A DNA stretch of 64,000 bases from Rhexocercosporidium sp. MPI-PUGE-AT-0058 (GCA_020746875.1 JAGTJL010000010.1:496001-560000), one strand, 5' to 3'. Counted from the first letter of the stretch, positions 35,069-47,721 are shown. The notes: generated by a model not told the origin, from the letters alone. A program made the numbers and translations.

Positions 35069-37517
35069 TTACCGTACGCCGATGGGTGGTCGTGGCCCTA
35101 AACTGCTCTGGCTGCTGTGCGCAGACGGCTCCGAGTCAATGTTGGCGCTGTCACCACTCCCCGCGCTAGCGCTTGCACTACCCGTCAGACTTCGAACTTG
35201 TATAGGGCCTTTGGGTGGATGAAGGGCGCTCACCCCAGCATATTGCTCAACTTGTTGCGGCGCAACTGAATTGCCTTGACCAGGTGGATGGCGCGGAACA
35301 GGCTGCCTCATACCTCCTGGAGGTGAAGGTCTACCGTTCATCGGAGGGGGCCCATGTGCCCATTTGGGGGCGATGGTCTACCACCTCTACCCATCTGTGG
35401 ACTGTACGGATTGGCGGGTGACTGGCTAGCTCTTCGAGGGTAGGCGCCGCCCTGACCGTTAGACCCCAGAGGACCGCCGTATTGTAATTCGTCCAGACGT
35501 GCTGCCGTTAACGAGTTGGTCCTAGAATCCATTCCCATTTGAGCTCGGTCTACATTGCCGTATCGATTAGAAGAGTAGCCCAATAAGGGATCGTCCATTA
35601 GCGAGTCGTGCAGACCAGGAGCTTGACTGATTATACGTGCGCTGGACCTGTTTCTGGGAAAGTTGGGGCGCATGAATCCACCACCTCTACGTCCTTGAGG
35701 AGCATCACCAAATTCGGGGTTCTTGCGGATCTGACTTTGACTTGGTCCGGCTTTTCTGTTGCGTCGAGAAGTGACACTCATCATATCGAAATTGTCAGGG
35801 TCAATCATTGGGACCGGTGGACCATCCGCAGGATCAACGTAGTCGTCCTCATCGTCGTCATCAAATCCTCCGTTCCGGACTGATGGAGTGGGCGGTCCTC
35901 TGCGTGGAGGAGGGCCGCGAGGGCCGCCACCTCCATTTCTCATTCTCATTTCTTGTTCTCGCAGAGCAAGCTCTCGTTGACGCAACATAAGCTCACGTTC
36001 TCGAAGGGCAATATCAGCACTGTCTCCGCCGTAATTCGATTCTCCAGACTCTGGAATGTCGTCGTATAATACCAGATGACTGAATTCTTCTAGGTCGTTT
36101 CCTTCCAGAGATCCACGTCGAGACTGGTTTCGAGGAGGATATCCGCCACGACCGTAGCCGTTTGAAGGTCCACCATTCATTGGGGGTTGCCCTCGACGTA
36201 TCATGCCTGGTGGTGGACCATTCATGGACGGCCCTCTCCCTCGACCTCTAGGAGGCCCATTCCCATTGACCGCTCCATTTATCATTGGCCTGGGAGGAGG
36301 TGCTGAGGATAATCTAATTGGAGGATTCATAACAACAGGAGAAGCCACAGCAGCCGTATCCTTCCTCTGCTGGTTCACAATATTCAAATTATGTAAGATG
36401 GTGTAAAGAGTCTCGATCCTTGGAACCCGAACACCGACGCCTTGTGCGAGTTTGATTGGTGACCCAAGGTATGTCTCAACCTCCATCGGTCTTCTGGCCA
36501 TGAAGTCTTGGTACATGATGCTGTTCGCGTCTGTAGGCTTAATCATCTCTGCCATGACTTTTGATTTGAAATTCGCTGGGAAACTGCAATCTTGAGCTTG
36601 GGCGATTGTAAGAAGTTCGTCAAACACTTCAGAGACGAGTGCTTTTACACCAACTTTTTCAAGAAGCCCGCCGTGGGTTGGGGTTTCGAAAATTACACTC
36701 AAAGGATGAAAAGCAATGGGACTGGATGTAATGATTAGCTCAAGTTCGAGGTTGTTATCAATATTGCAGTGTGCTTACCCGATCATCCGCTCGTACTGTT
36801 GTTGTCGAATGTTGGTGGACACATGACAGTCCACTTGTCCACTGCTCAGTGTCATGGCCAAAGCATCTGCCATATCTCCTTGTATAGTGCTGGGCATCGC
36901 AGGATTCTTGTTTGCCGGTCCTACCCATACTTCTGTTGACCCCTTGTGTTCAAATTCGCTCGCTCCTAATTGTATAATTTCCGCGCCTGAAACAAGAGAC
37001 AGGACAACGTTGCTCGGAAATCTCGATTCAAGTTGCGCCTCGACTCCTAATGTGTGTGTGGTGTTGACAAGAATACATGTATGTTGGGGTGTAACGACTG
37101 ATTCGATTACGGACGCAAGGTCGTAGACATCCGGGAGGGCCTTGACGCAAAGGAGGACGTAGTCGAATGCACCATCTTTGATATTTGCGGCATCTTCTGG
37201 TGCACGCACAACTGTTATGTGCATTAGCATTCAACCGCATAGTCAAATGGCGGGTTTCAAAGCAGCTTACCATTGCGAGGCTTAAACCGTTCATTTCCAA
37301 AAGATGTTGATCTAGAAGAGTTAGTAAATTCTGCCGACGTGAGGACCGCAATTGTTCGGACGTACTTGAAGGAGATTCCGTATTGGTGAACCGCGTCAAA
37401 ACCACTCTTCCACACCAAAGTCACGTCGCAGGCATTCGTGGCTTGAAGTCGCCAGGACAGGAAAGCTGACACCGCATTTCCGCCAACTATACACACTCTC
37501 ATTAGTTCCATCTCCAT
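35069..37517 (-). CDS. ketopantoate-reductase-like protein with long disordered tail
   Basis: N-terminal PanE/ApbA-type fold followed by about 450 residues of low-complexity sequence. Exons (minus): 37366-37517, 37271-37311, 36779-37211, then 35382-36721 and 35069-35316 if a 65 bp intron (35317-35381) is accepted; 737 aa. MRVCIVGGNAVSAFLSWRL is a nucleotide-binding start with GGNAVS instead of the usual GxGxxG; DYVLLCVKAL and NTTHTLGVEAQL follow the family, and RMIGPIAFHPLSVIFETPT opens the C-terminal helical domain. The tail holds RGRGRGP, an RERELMLRQRELALREQEMR helix, an Asp-rich patch (DDDDEDDYVDP) and many PPNG/GGRP repeats. Without the last intron the frame ends at 35338 (669 aa), yet the next frame continues as GGMRQPVPRHPPGQ to 35069. 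Loss of one base in a G run (35345-35350) is the alternative. Catalysis is doubtful. Confidence 0.75.
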
Positions 37518-40500
37518 ATTAACAATTGATACATCAGCAGACAAATGAGAAAACGAGAGTGTTGCTAGGATGCTGAGAGAGTTTCCGGTAGTCGTAGGGA
37601 AGAAAGTGCGTGTGGAAATTTATCAAGAGCAGTAGAGACGGGTGGACCAACCTGATAGAATCCGCAGGCGTGGAGCAGATGGAGCCATCTTGACCAGATT
37701 GGGAATGCCTCTTCACGGCGCCGTCTGTGGGCTGCAGCAGCTGTGTGTGTGATGGCTTGGTGCCGCCGTGGTGAGTACAGCTGGCCGAGTCGCCTTCAAG
37801 TCGTCGCCTTCGTGTGTCGTGAATGGTTGTTGCTTCTGCTGCACTTGCACCTCCTGTCTCGGCACCAAACGAAGGCTGATGCACTGGGCGGAAGATCCTA
37901 GCAGGGGAAAAGGTGTGGCAGAAGTGGCAGAGGCAGAGGAGGTGCTATAACGAGCGTGACGCCGCAAGAGAATGTGCCGGTCTCGAGCTGCAAATGGGGG
38001 CGCGGGCTGGAAGAGTAAAGAGCGTGTGTGTTTGAGGACTTCTGGCTGAGGAATGGGCCTGCGAGATGGATGTCGTCTGCGGATGGGAAAGGGTGGGAGG
38101 AATAAGAACAGAGCAGAGCAGGTTCGCGTATGGGACGTCCAAAACTGGGCGTCGACGTGTTGGATTGGCCGGCAGGAAGATTACTTTAGCATCTGCTGCA
38201 GCAACAGGGCCATTGAGCTCGGGATCCCTGAAGAAATATTGTCCGGTGGCTCGGGGCTGTGGGCTGGGCCAGAAAAGGGAGAAAGGGAGAAAAGGGGTCC
38301 TGGAGGCGGATTGATTGTCTGAGGATACTGTAGATCGAACGAATTGTTGGGTATCTTCGCAGTGGTGATCGAGGCTGCTGCGGGCGGAGAAGAGGAGAGG
38401 AGAGGAGAGTGGTGATGGTGGTGGTGGTGGTGGGAGAGCAGCAGCAGAGCAGTAGAGCAGACCAGACAAGGGTAGGCAGGGCAGGATGAGATGCTCAATC
38501 CCGAGTGGAAGTCCGGGAAGGGAAGAAAGGTTGAGGCGAAGACGAATTGCCTAGCAACTGTAGTGCCGTGCAGTGAAGTGTAGTGTCGTATCGTGTTGTA
38601 GACCTGCAGTGGAGTTGATGCTGTCGTGCTGTGCCTTCAATGCCAGTTGCCTGGTGCGGTGCTGGCCTGTTGCTGGTGAGAGACGGTGTTTCCTTTCACG
38701 TTGACCTGATTCTCCTTTCCGACGTTCCTCGTGGCCTGATCTACCCTTTCCTTTCTTCGCTGCCCCCCTCGTGGGAAAAACTCAGCACGTTCGCCGTCCG
38801 AACGGAGCCGAAAGGATGTCTACGCCTTCCTCCATCTGATCAAGCCCAGGCTACAAAATTATGGGTATCAGACATCGATATTTCATGATCGCCGCAGGCT
38901 ATCGACTCTGTCAGGTATCTATTTTCGATTTTCGCCTCCCAAGGCTGGATGAAGCAGCAGCAGCAGAAGAGGCTGCACAGCAGATGATCCGACCGAACAA
39001 CACCGGATCATCAACCGCGACTTCACTTGCAAAAACACCACCAGTCGGATCTGCATAGGGCACAAGGCCATGCATAGCTGTACAGTACCTGCTGCGCCGT
39101 GTGTCTGCTCTACTCTATGAGCGGTGATGAATTTGTTGCAAACCATGCCAAGTCCCCTTATTGAATGACCCAGAGACTGAATTTGAAAGGTCCGGATCGC
39201 GGGCGAACAACCACCCGATATGTGCCCTCAATCAAGCATTGTTTGGTATACAGTACATACAGTGACAGTTATTAATAAATACAGTCCTCCTGATGGCCGG
39301 GTTGGCCTGATAGGACATGGAGGTCGGGACTGGTACTGTACTGTACGCTTCTCTCGCTCTGATCAACTTTACACATCCAAATTCGAAGCCGCGAAGAACA
39401 CTTAAAACTTTTCGAATCACCCCTTCCTGCAGTGTGAGTGCGAAGCCCGAGACTTGCTGCATTCATTAGTGGCTGCGATTCCCATCAAGCTGAAAGAAGC
39501 TTTTAAGGCTTGCATCTGACAGCACTTCAGACAGAACAGCACATAAGTCAGTTGTCTATCAATGAAGCAGCCGAGGCCGTGGTGGAAGGTCGCAGATAAA
39601 CAAGCGTTGTATGTTCTAAAGTCAAGCTGACTCGTCAGCACCTGATGCTCTGTTTATATCCGAGGATACTTTCCCACGCTGTTTTACTTTCACTGTATTG
39701 TACTTCGTAGTACTTCATGTTCATATCATGTTGTGGAGGTCTTACTAGTTAGTGCCTCGTCATCTCATCCTTGTACCTGATTGGGGCAATCGGCACAATC
39801 CTCACTGCCCTGCCCTCTTGGGCCGCTGACGATATTTTTGAGTTTGAGGCGTCAGCTTGGCAGCTACCCCCAGCACGAGCATCAATTAACAGCGATGAGT
39901 CGCCGCAGGGATGAACAACAGGCTGTGCAGATTCGCAAGATTGCGATAACAGGGGCACGCAGAATGGACAGTGGCTTTTGGGCCTTGGCCGAGCCAGAGC
40001 AAACCCGCTTCCAAGAACATCAACCTCCAAGATGCCTATCCGTAATATCCCAATTCTGCTTGTCCACCGCTTCGTGTTGCTCTCTTGTAACCCCAGCACT
40101 GTATCCGACCAGGCCATGCTCGCATTCCGAGTATTCGTACACGAAGAAGGCATCTGATTGGTCTATAGATTGTAATCGGTCAGATCCCTTTCCCTTTCTC
40201 TGCCACCACCCAGCATCTACGAACAATAAGACGGAAAACCACGCGTTCTGCTCCTGTCGCCCTCCAAAGCTCACAGTTCCAAGCTCCACACGGAAGCTTA
40301 ATCTTTTTCTTCTGAAGCTCCACAGCCGTTCCTCCCGCGAGCTAGTAACCAAGGAACGGTGGTTGGGGTTGTGCCGCGGGCAGAAGCCGTTGGTTACAGA
40401 AGCCCAGTTCAGGTTCATCGGTTCCTTTTGTGTACCTTTTGTCAAGTCTTACCGAAAGGGCTTGAACTTGGTTGGACCCCTCCAATCATTCGGCAGGACA

Positions 40501-43500
40501 TTGTCACCAACTCACCCTTTTTCATTTCTTTCTTGAACTGATTTTCTCAAACCCCCAAACTCCAAGACTTTCCTCACGAACCAAGAACAAGGGCTCCTAT
40601 CAATAATGACGGCATTTGTCTTGGATTTCCACAGCGCGACCAGGCTGTGTTTTTTTCTTAGGTGACCCGGAAGTGACAGCAGGGCATTGCAGGAGCGCAT
40701 TGCAGGTGCGCATACCTGACCGTGCCTTCGTGCCATGAAGGCACAGCACAGACATGAACTGACCTCCTTTCCTCATCCGATGTCCCCTGAATATTCCAAG
40801 GTAATCGGGGGTGCCCTAAACTCAATTTCGGGCACGTCCTCACATGCAAGTCAAAACCGGTATTTTTCAGATAAGAAAGACTTTTTCGATAAGCATTTAA
40901 GTGAGCCCGAGTGCCCCCTATTCCCTATGCTTACCCCCCCTCCACCCCCCTTTCAAAGTTAGCCGACGGCATGTCCGGAAAGCAAATATTGAATTTTTTC
41001 AGAAAGTTCGGGACGCTTCGCGCTTCGTGTTTGCTCTCTGCTCCTTTTCTTCTCTACAGCCAAACACCACCAGGTTGAAGAAAGTCGTGGACTTTCCACA
41101 CCGCACGGGTGACATTCTCACGGAGGGAAAAAGCATGTATGACGTTGGACTTGGCACGCTTGCCCCCTGCATCGTACCACTGACGCGAAACACATTCCCC
41201 GGGCACGGCGTCAAGTCGCGTTGCTGCCCATAAGCCACAATGCTCTTGCCATGCCTCATGCTTTTTCGAGCTTGCACCTAGGTGCACCGCACCGCTGGCA
41301 CGGTTCCTCTCCCGAACAAAGTCCACCACCACTTTCTATCCCCATCACAGCTCATCCCGAATCAGTCCCGAGGTCCTTTGTCTATCAAATGAGGAGTGAC
41401 GGGGAGACAGCCAAAGACTGAGGATTGGAGGGTTCTAGAAGAAGGATCTTCAAGAGAAGGAATCGAACGAACTCGAATGAGCCGCAGACTAAAGCGAACG
41501 CTTGATGCGAAGTGAAATCTCTGACTTTCTTAGAGCACCTAAAATCCGCTGGTGCACAATAGAAGAGGTACTCTAGAGTAGGGTGTCTGATATCACATAC
41601 ATGTTCTGTTCCACTACAGCTTTCTATCAGATATGGATGTTGGAAAATCATCCCCTTATCGAGAAGATATCTGGGGTTGCCCGCTAGATTGTGACTTGCC
41701 ATAGTCTCATTTCGGGAAGAGCTCACGAGGGGTACTTCCAGTTCTGAGCCTAATCGGTATTCTATTTATATTCGCTACTCTGTATGTCCCACTAGGTTCC
41801 TACAGTATCAAAATCAATTCATTGAATCGCTGGGTTAGGAATACGGTAAATACTCGCCGTTCGTGCTGACGCCGATACCTGGATGGTGGAAGGACTGTTT
41901 GCTTGCTGCTGCAAACTGCAATACGGTTGACGGAGTTAGTACAGATACGGTTCTATACGGCTTGCCTCGCTTGATGCTGCATCTGTCAATGAAAACCTTA
42001 TCCGCGTACAGGCAGCTAGATCTATTGTTGGTTTGATTTTGCATACCTGAACAACTAGGATACCCTCTAATCTCATTAGACAGAAGCCGCGCAACACCAC
42101 GACTCCCAATCACCGAAGAAGCCGTGAACGAAATCCCAAACCGCGCAGATAAACGACACCATACCATGGGTAGAAGTCTAGTAAGTTAGCTACACGTGCC
42201 AAGCTGACGGTACCTATCTCTTCCAAGGCATATTCACACTAACCAACTATCTGACACTTCTTTCCTGTAGTGAAGAACAATGGAGTGCTTCCCGTTCCTG
42301 AAGCTTCACGAAAACCAAAAACTTTTGGTACTGTTCCCAAAGAACCAATGAGCTAGCTAAGCGCAGGGTCAAAGCAATCCTATCCATTAATTATCTCTAT
42401 CCGAAAGTAGTTAGCGTTAGCAGCACATCAAAAACGCGACGACTTGATGCGGTGGATGGATGTGGGGATTGGAATTCAGCGAAATGCCATGCCTACCACA
42501 GGGAATCTCCATGGTAGCTAATCATGTCAGAACCACGCCAAGCCGTTGAAAGGGCATGGTCCAGGGGCCAGGACTCTTTTTCTCTGGCAAAGATGCAAGC
42601 TGCCCTGCTCAATGCTCACATCATGAAGACTTCAAACTCCGTTCCGCCGCTCCTGGCTCGTCCAAGTGGAACACCAGGTCCGAGACTTCCTCCAAGCTTC
42701 CTTCCAAAATGAGGACCACGACTCCAGAAGTCCAAAAAGAGAAGGCAAGGCACGGCAGGAAGATCGAAGATCGACGAATAATGTCCGATGCAATTGGCTG
42801 TCCAGCCAGTCGGAAGACAGCAGCATGAGCTCAACGAGGTTCTCTGCATACAATACACCAATTGCAGCAATTCGAACGCCACCCTATTCTTAGCATTTAT
42901 CAACGACATCACTCCTTTCGCTATCTGCTCTGCACGGGAACTGCACGGGAATCAGCCACTTGCAAGTTGCACTCCATCTCACTCCTCACTGCCGGATCAT
43001 CAAATTTCGCGTGGCAAAATCCCAGCTGTCTACTTAGTATCCCGCTCTGCTCTCCCCTTTCCACAAGCGAGTCGGTCAAATGTCAAAACCTTGATTTCTG
43101 ACACTTACCAGCAAGAAGCGTGCATATCAAGCTTACCATCTAGCTAGTGTAGCTGCCGTAGCTTGAAACCTCCCAATCACACCCTAAGAATTACAGTACT
43201 TGACGGGACTTAAAAGGTCGCGGCCGTTCGAGCCATGCTACCTAGACATAGGGAAATCGGGGTTAGGTTAGTAGACGTCTTGTCTTTCTCGGTCTTGTTA
43301 CTCGTTACCAGATTTGCATCGTTGTTTGAAGTACCGCTATTGTTTATTTACCTCGCAAGTTGCAAGATGGGCTTATGGACTTTGATGGAGAAAACGCTCC
43401 GTCCTTACATGGTTGCATGGTTGCTTAATTGCTCTTCGACCTATCGTTTACTCCGAGCTGGCTTCGCCTCATAGCCGCAGAAAGGGCCCCCAGACAAAAG

Positions 43501-44466
43501 TAGTCTCTACAGTCTAGTGGATATCTCTTAGTTGGTAGATGTATTAGATATGTTGTGTTTTCGCCCCTTTTCATCTCACCTGCATGCTTCTGTTTACTCT
43601 GATAGCCACTGAGCTTCTAGCTGCACTGCCACTTCAAACTACCCCCTCGTGCTCGACCTCTCCGCATACGCATCCCCATCCCTTGCTCCTCCATCTCCAT
43701 ATCCCCAGCAAAGAAGATCAACGAAACTCTCCGAGTGCGGCTGCAAATCATCAAATCTCCACCAACAAATCCCATGCCGCCGTCTAAATGCAAATCCGCA
43801 TCCCCATCGAGAACCCCAGTCGCCAACAAACGAGAACAAAAGAACCGGAAACAGGTACCAGGAAGAGGAACAAGCTTACAACTCCAACGCAGCCATGCAT
43901 CATCAACCTCGAGGATACAGACCCTCCACACATTCGATAGCCATTTGCCACAATGACCCTCCCGCCGGGAAGGAAACTCTCCGAGAGCAGAGCCCCCTCC
44001 CTCGTCCTATCCAATCATGACAGTATGAGGTTCTAAGACTAGCAAGCGAAGGGAGGACATGAAGATCGAAATACCACTTCACTTAACGAGACAAAACAAC
44101 ATGATCCGAAAACGACTTATGAGCTGCAGATTGCCAACCCTTCAGCACGTCCAACTACTCCCTACTACGACGCTATCATGGTACCATGCTACGGAAAGGT
44201 TGTGAGTCTCACGATACCAACTTCAATAAGACTACCAGGTTAGAGGTGAGACTCGCGCCTGTGCAGACACAGCGCATCAAGATGCCACACAAACCCCAGT
44301 TTCGAACTGTCATTGGACACAACTAGTTAGAGATCAGCCTTTGCCCCTTTGTTTACAGTAGCAAGAGAACGCTAGTGTGCCAGCATGGCAATTTCAAATC
44401 CCATCACCTACCAAACAGGCATTCCCATCACAGCACTAAGACCCATCGACTGCATGACAGACAGTA
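37518..44466. other. long gene-poor region
   Basis: Nearly 7 kb upstream of the reductase-like gene with no convincing coding exon on either strand. Frames up to 251 codons (39781-40536) are low in complexity and lack any family signature; they overlap frames on the other strand. Small features: a TGG microsatellite, direct repeats of GCATTGCAGG near 40684-40710, and a perfect 8-bp hairpin GTGCCTTC/GAAGGCAC near 40721-40743. Long regulatory regions or non-coding transcripts are possible. Confidence 0.5.
38410..38433. repeat. TGG trinucleotide microsatellite
   Basis: About eight TGG units, one altered to TGA, in purine-rich sequence. Non-coding. Confidence 0.85.
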
Positions 44467-44701
44467 TCCCATAGAGTGGCAACTCGCTTGCACATTTTAG
44501 CGCCATTATTTGAGGTGGCCGCATCGAATGCATTTCGACTATTAAAACAATTCTAAGAAGATCAAAAGAAATTTGGAGTTTGAAATAATACTTGTAGCTT
44601 TCTAGAACACTTTTAGAAGTCGTGGTGGCTGAGTTGTGCTGTTGCGAAAAGGAGGTCTTCTTTCAAATGGCGCTAAAATGTGTTTATGCCACTCCATAGG
44701 A
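44467..44701. mobile_element. MITE-like element, TA-flanked, with long TIRs
   Basis: A 235 bp segment bounded by inverted repeats of roughly 40-48 bases. The left arm (44467-44514) and the reverse complement of the right arm (about 44660-44701) share TCC[C/T]AT[A/G]GAGTGGCA at the ends and an identical inner block CACATTTTAGCGCCAT, with small indels between. TA occurs immediately outside both ends (44465-44466, 44702-44703), as expected for Tc1/mariner-type target duplication. There is no coding capacity, so it would be non-autonomous. The two-base duplication alone is weak evidence; the long TIRs are the main support. Confidence 0.65.
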
Positions 44702-44899
44702 TAGCAACGAACTGAAGTCAACGGTGAGTTCGTCCGCTTCCCTAATGTGAACGAGTTTGGCTTCTTGCCCCTTTCTATGCATTTCCACCATACATCTCTC
44801 TATCGCATCTCCAATTCGCCTCCCATCTCCATCCAGAAATCCCATCAATGCCAAAGGCTCCGTTACTTCCCAGTTCTCAGTTCCCCTAGCACCTACCAC
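44684..44899 (-). CDS. possible small ORF or exon, ending inside the MITE
   Basis: A 71-codon frame with fairly protein-like composition (MGFLDGDGRRIGDAIERCMV; HIREADELTVDF). Its last codons and stop come from the right inverted repeat of the element. No family recognised and no clear upstream exon. It may be a relic exon cut by the insertion, or chance. Confidence 0.2.
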   Translation of the reverse strand: MVGARGTENWEVTEPLALMGFLDGDGRRIGDAIERCMVEMHRKGQEAKLVHIREADELTVDFSSLLSYGVA

Positions 44900-44901
44900 C
44901 T

Positions 44902-45771
44902 AGCTCTACCATCCACCACTCATCCTCCTCCCTCTCCTTCCCGCAATCCAACCTCCAAACAACCAGCATCACAACCACAACATTATCGCCTCTCGGCTTC
45001 TTCGTTACCCGCTCTAGTGCAGTATTGGTCCCTATCCTCTTTCCTTCCCCCCTCCTCCATCTCTCCCGACTCTCGACACATAGACAAGCGCTCTCATGCT
45101 TCCGGAGCTTCATCTCCGCGTGGTGGTCTCCCCAATCCCAACCCCTCTCCTCCTAAATTCCTTCCTTCCTTCCTTCCGTCACTGCTGTGAGGTTGACTGG
45201 CCTTACTTCAAAGCGCGAACCTACCTATGTTGCCCGGCCTGTGTACGGAGGTGTTGAATCAAGCGAGAAGAACCTCTTCAGGCTGTGCCTACTGACCTCG
45301 AGCCGCTACAATTCATCCTCAAGTGCATCTAGGTCAACAAATTTAACACGATAACTACTATTAGTTGCCCTTACTTCAGGGATGAGCACAAAGAATCACA
45401 AACATAGAGAGGGCAGAAATATGTGTCTCAAGAACTTTTCTATTCCATTGCTTGTCCGCACTGCTTGCTCATAGCCCACCCGCATAACCATTCAACAACC
45501 GTAATGTCAACACCATTTTCTCGAATCTCGGCTTGCCCCCAGACGAGATAGAAATTGAAAAGCTTGCGTGCCTTCATATCTCAACCATCACCATCCTTCA
45601 ATTTTCGTTTAGTTCGCAAGCAAAGAAACCCAGTAGCTCAAATAAGAAAAGCACGCAACCCAGCCACCAAGGGTAAATATCAGAAAAGCGGAAGAGTGGA
45701 AAGAGTACATTTTGATGGCCGTCCCAAGCAGAATCCGAAAGTCCATGGTCGAGAAAGCTGACCAGCTCCAT
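44902..45771. other. intergenic, 3' flank of SUB2
   Basis: Pyrimidine-rich plus strand with overlapping low-complexity frames; no gene supported. Confidence 0.5.
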
Positions 45772-47721
45772 CTAGTTGGCCATGTAAATGCTGGAATCAA
45801 TACCCTCAGCTGGGAATGCTCTGGGGAAGTCATTAGTGTGGAACAAGAGGCAAAGATTATGGGATTCTTACGGGATGTCTGCTTCGAAGCGCTTCTCAAC
45901 CGACTTCAAAACCTCCTCATCAGCCTCACTACTGACGAATGAGATCGAAAGACCCTTGGTACCGAAACGACCGGCACGACCGACACGATGAAGGTAGGAA
46001 TCAGCATCGGCGGGAAGATCGTAGTTGATAGCCAAGTTGATACGCTCGATGTCGATACCACGTCCGAAAACATCAGTGGCAACGCAGATACGCTCTTGGA
46101 AATCCTTGAACGCCTTGTAACGCTTGATTCTATGAGACCGTTAGCATTGAAACACAAAGGGAGATGAAATATAAACCTCTCCTCTTGGCTGACACCTGAG
46201 TGAACTGCAACCGATGGGAAGTTGCACTCTTTCAGAAGTTTGTCCAACTCCGTAGCTCTGACGGTGGACTTGACGAAGATGATAGCTTGGTTGAACTGCA
46301 AATCATCGAGCAACTCGTTGAGTTTCCGATTCTTCTCCTTCTCGTCAAGCTTAATGAAGAACTGGTTGAGACCGTGGAGAGTGAGGGTCTTCTCGTCATC
46401 AACATAGATCTCCAGGGGGTTTTGCATGAACTTCTTGCAGATAGGTCGGACTTCCTGAGAAAGGGTGGCACTGAACATCATGACTTGCTTCTGTGTAGGT
46501 GTGGCACGGAAGATCTCTTGAACATCACGACGCATGTCTAAATGGATTAGCAAACATTATCATCGGGAACTTTGTGGTTGCCCTTACCAATCTGATCCAG
46601 CATCTTATCACACTCATCAAGAACAAAGATCTTGCAGCTGCCCAATCGAAGGAACTTGTCACGGACGAGAGCATTCAGACGACCGGGTGTGGCGACAATG
46701 ATGTGTGGGTGCGTGTCCTTGTTCTTCAGAATCTCGGCGTCCTTTTGGATGGGAGTTCCACCGTAGAATACCGAGGTCTTTACATCTGGCATGTACTTGC
46801 TGAATCTTGCATACTCGTTCTTGATCTGATATGCGAGTTCGCGAGTGTGGCACATGATGAGGACGGAGGTTTCGCCGTTGACGGGCTCGATTTGCTGAAG
46901 ACTGGTGAGGACGAAAATAGCGGTCTTACCAAGACCAGACTTGGCCTGACAGAGAACATCGGTTCCGAGAATCGCTTGAGGGATACAAACTTGCTGAACT
47001 GTAGAGTAAATCGAGCCGATGTTAGATAAAAGTGTTCTCCAAAGGTGAGTGTGGTAGGTGCAAAAGATCGCAACGTCCGTCCATCTGTTTTATAGAGTCC
47101 GCAGAATAACCCCACGCCCAACGAAAACAGCATCGACGCAAGAGGTGCGAGATTGCCTTTAAAGGTCCAAATCGTCGCTCGAAAAAGGTAGGTAACATGT
47201 GAAGCCCTCGAAACCAAGTCGATCCTGGATGTCTCTTGGCCTCGCCGCCTTGTGCCACTGCCCAACCTTGGTCGATACCTCGTCACCATCTCGAGATTTC
47301 CGCTTGCGCGGATCTCATCTTCTACACCACTTGCCTAGGTATGCACCCAGCCGAGAGAGACATTCCAGGATCGATCGTGATTTGATAAATGATGGCCAGA
47401 GTATTTTATATTTTGCTTGCGAGATGGACGGACGCGCGGTGGAACGACAACGATGGAGCTTGGGGATGAAAGTTATGACTGACCCTCCGAAGGATGTTCG
47501 AAACCGCAATCCGTAATGGCACGCAGAAGCTCCGGCTTCAATAGGAAATCTCGGAAACCAGTCGAGTGAATGCCGACGTAACTACCCTTCTTGTCGGTGG
47601 TACCACCCGAGACCGTCAACTCTCCCTTCTTTGCGCCTCCATTTGCGCCGGCCGCAGGTGCCGCGTCGTTGGTCCCGAGCTCCTCGTCGGAGTAATCGAT
47701 GAGATCTTCTTCGGTGGCCAT
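45772..47721 (-). CDS. sub2: DEAD-box RNA helicase SUB2/UAP56
   Basis: ATP-dependent RNA helicase of the TREX complex, needed for spliceosome assembly and mRNA export. Five exons (minus): 47484-47721, 46588-46998, 46177-46537, 45872-46129, 45772-45820; 438 aa, the usual length. Motifs in order: Q motif ([24 protein letters not shown]), Walker [13 protein letters not shown], the SUB2-type DECD box (VLDECDKM), [22 protein letters not shown] and [12 protein letters not shown], then the C-terminal SSIYMAN. Introns 2 to 4 are 47-51 bp, but intron 1 (46999-47483) is 485 bp, far longer than any other in the window. The gene is divergent from RPR2 with 418 bp between starts. Assignment is certain. 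Confidence 0.97.

Noticed and set aside
39781..40536. 251-codon open frame in the gene-poor region
   Set aside because: Low-complexity Ser/Pro/Cys-rich translation, overlapped by a 141-codon frame on the other strand, no domain, splice or start context that supports a gene.
43201..43290. Possible tRNA-like B-box (CCGTTCGAGCC)
   Set aside because: Does not match the GGTTCGANTCC consensus and no cloverleaf could be folded around it.
46499..47029. Plus-strand open frame opposite SUB2
   Set aside because: Antisense shadow of the helicase exons; the helicase motifs on the minus strand are unmistakable.
46999..47483. snoRNA inside the SUB2 intron
   Set aside because: No convincing paired C/D or H/ACA boxes were seen by eye; only the unusual length is reported.
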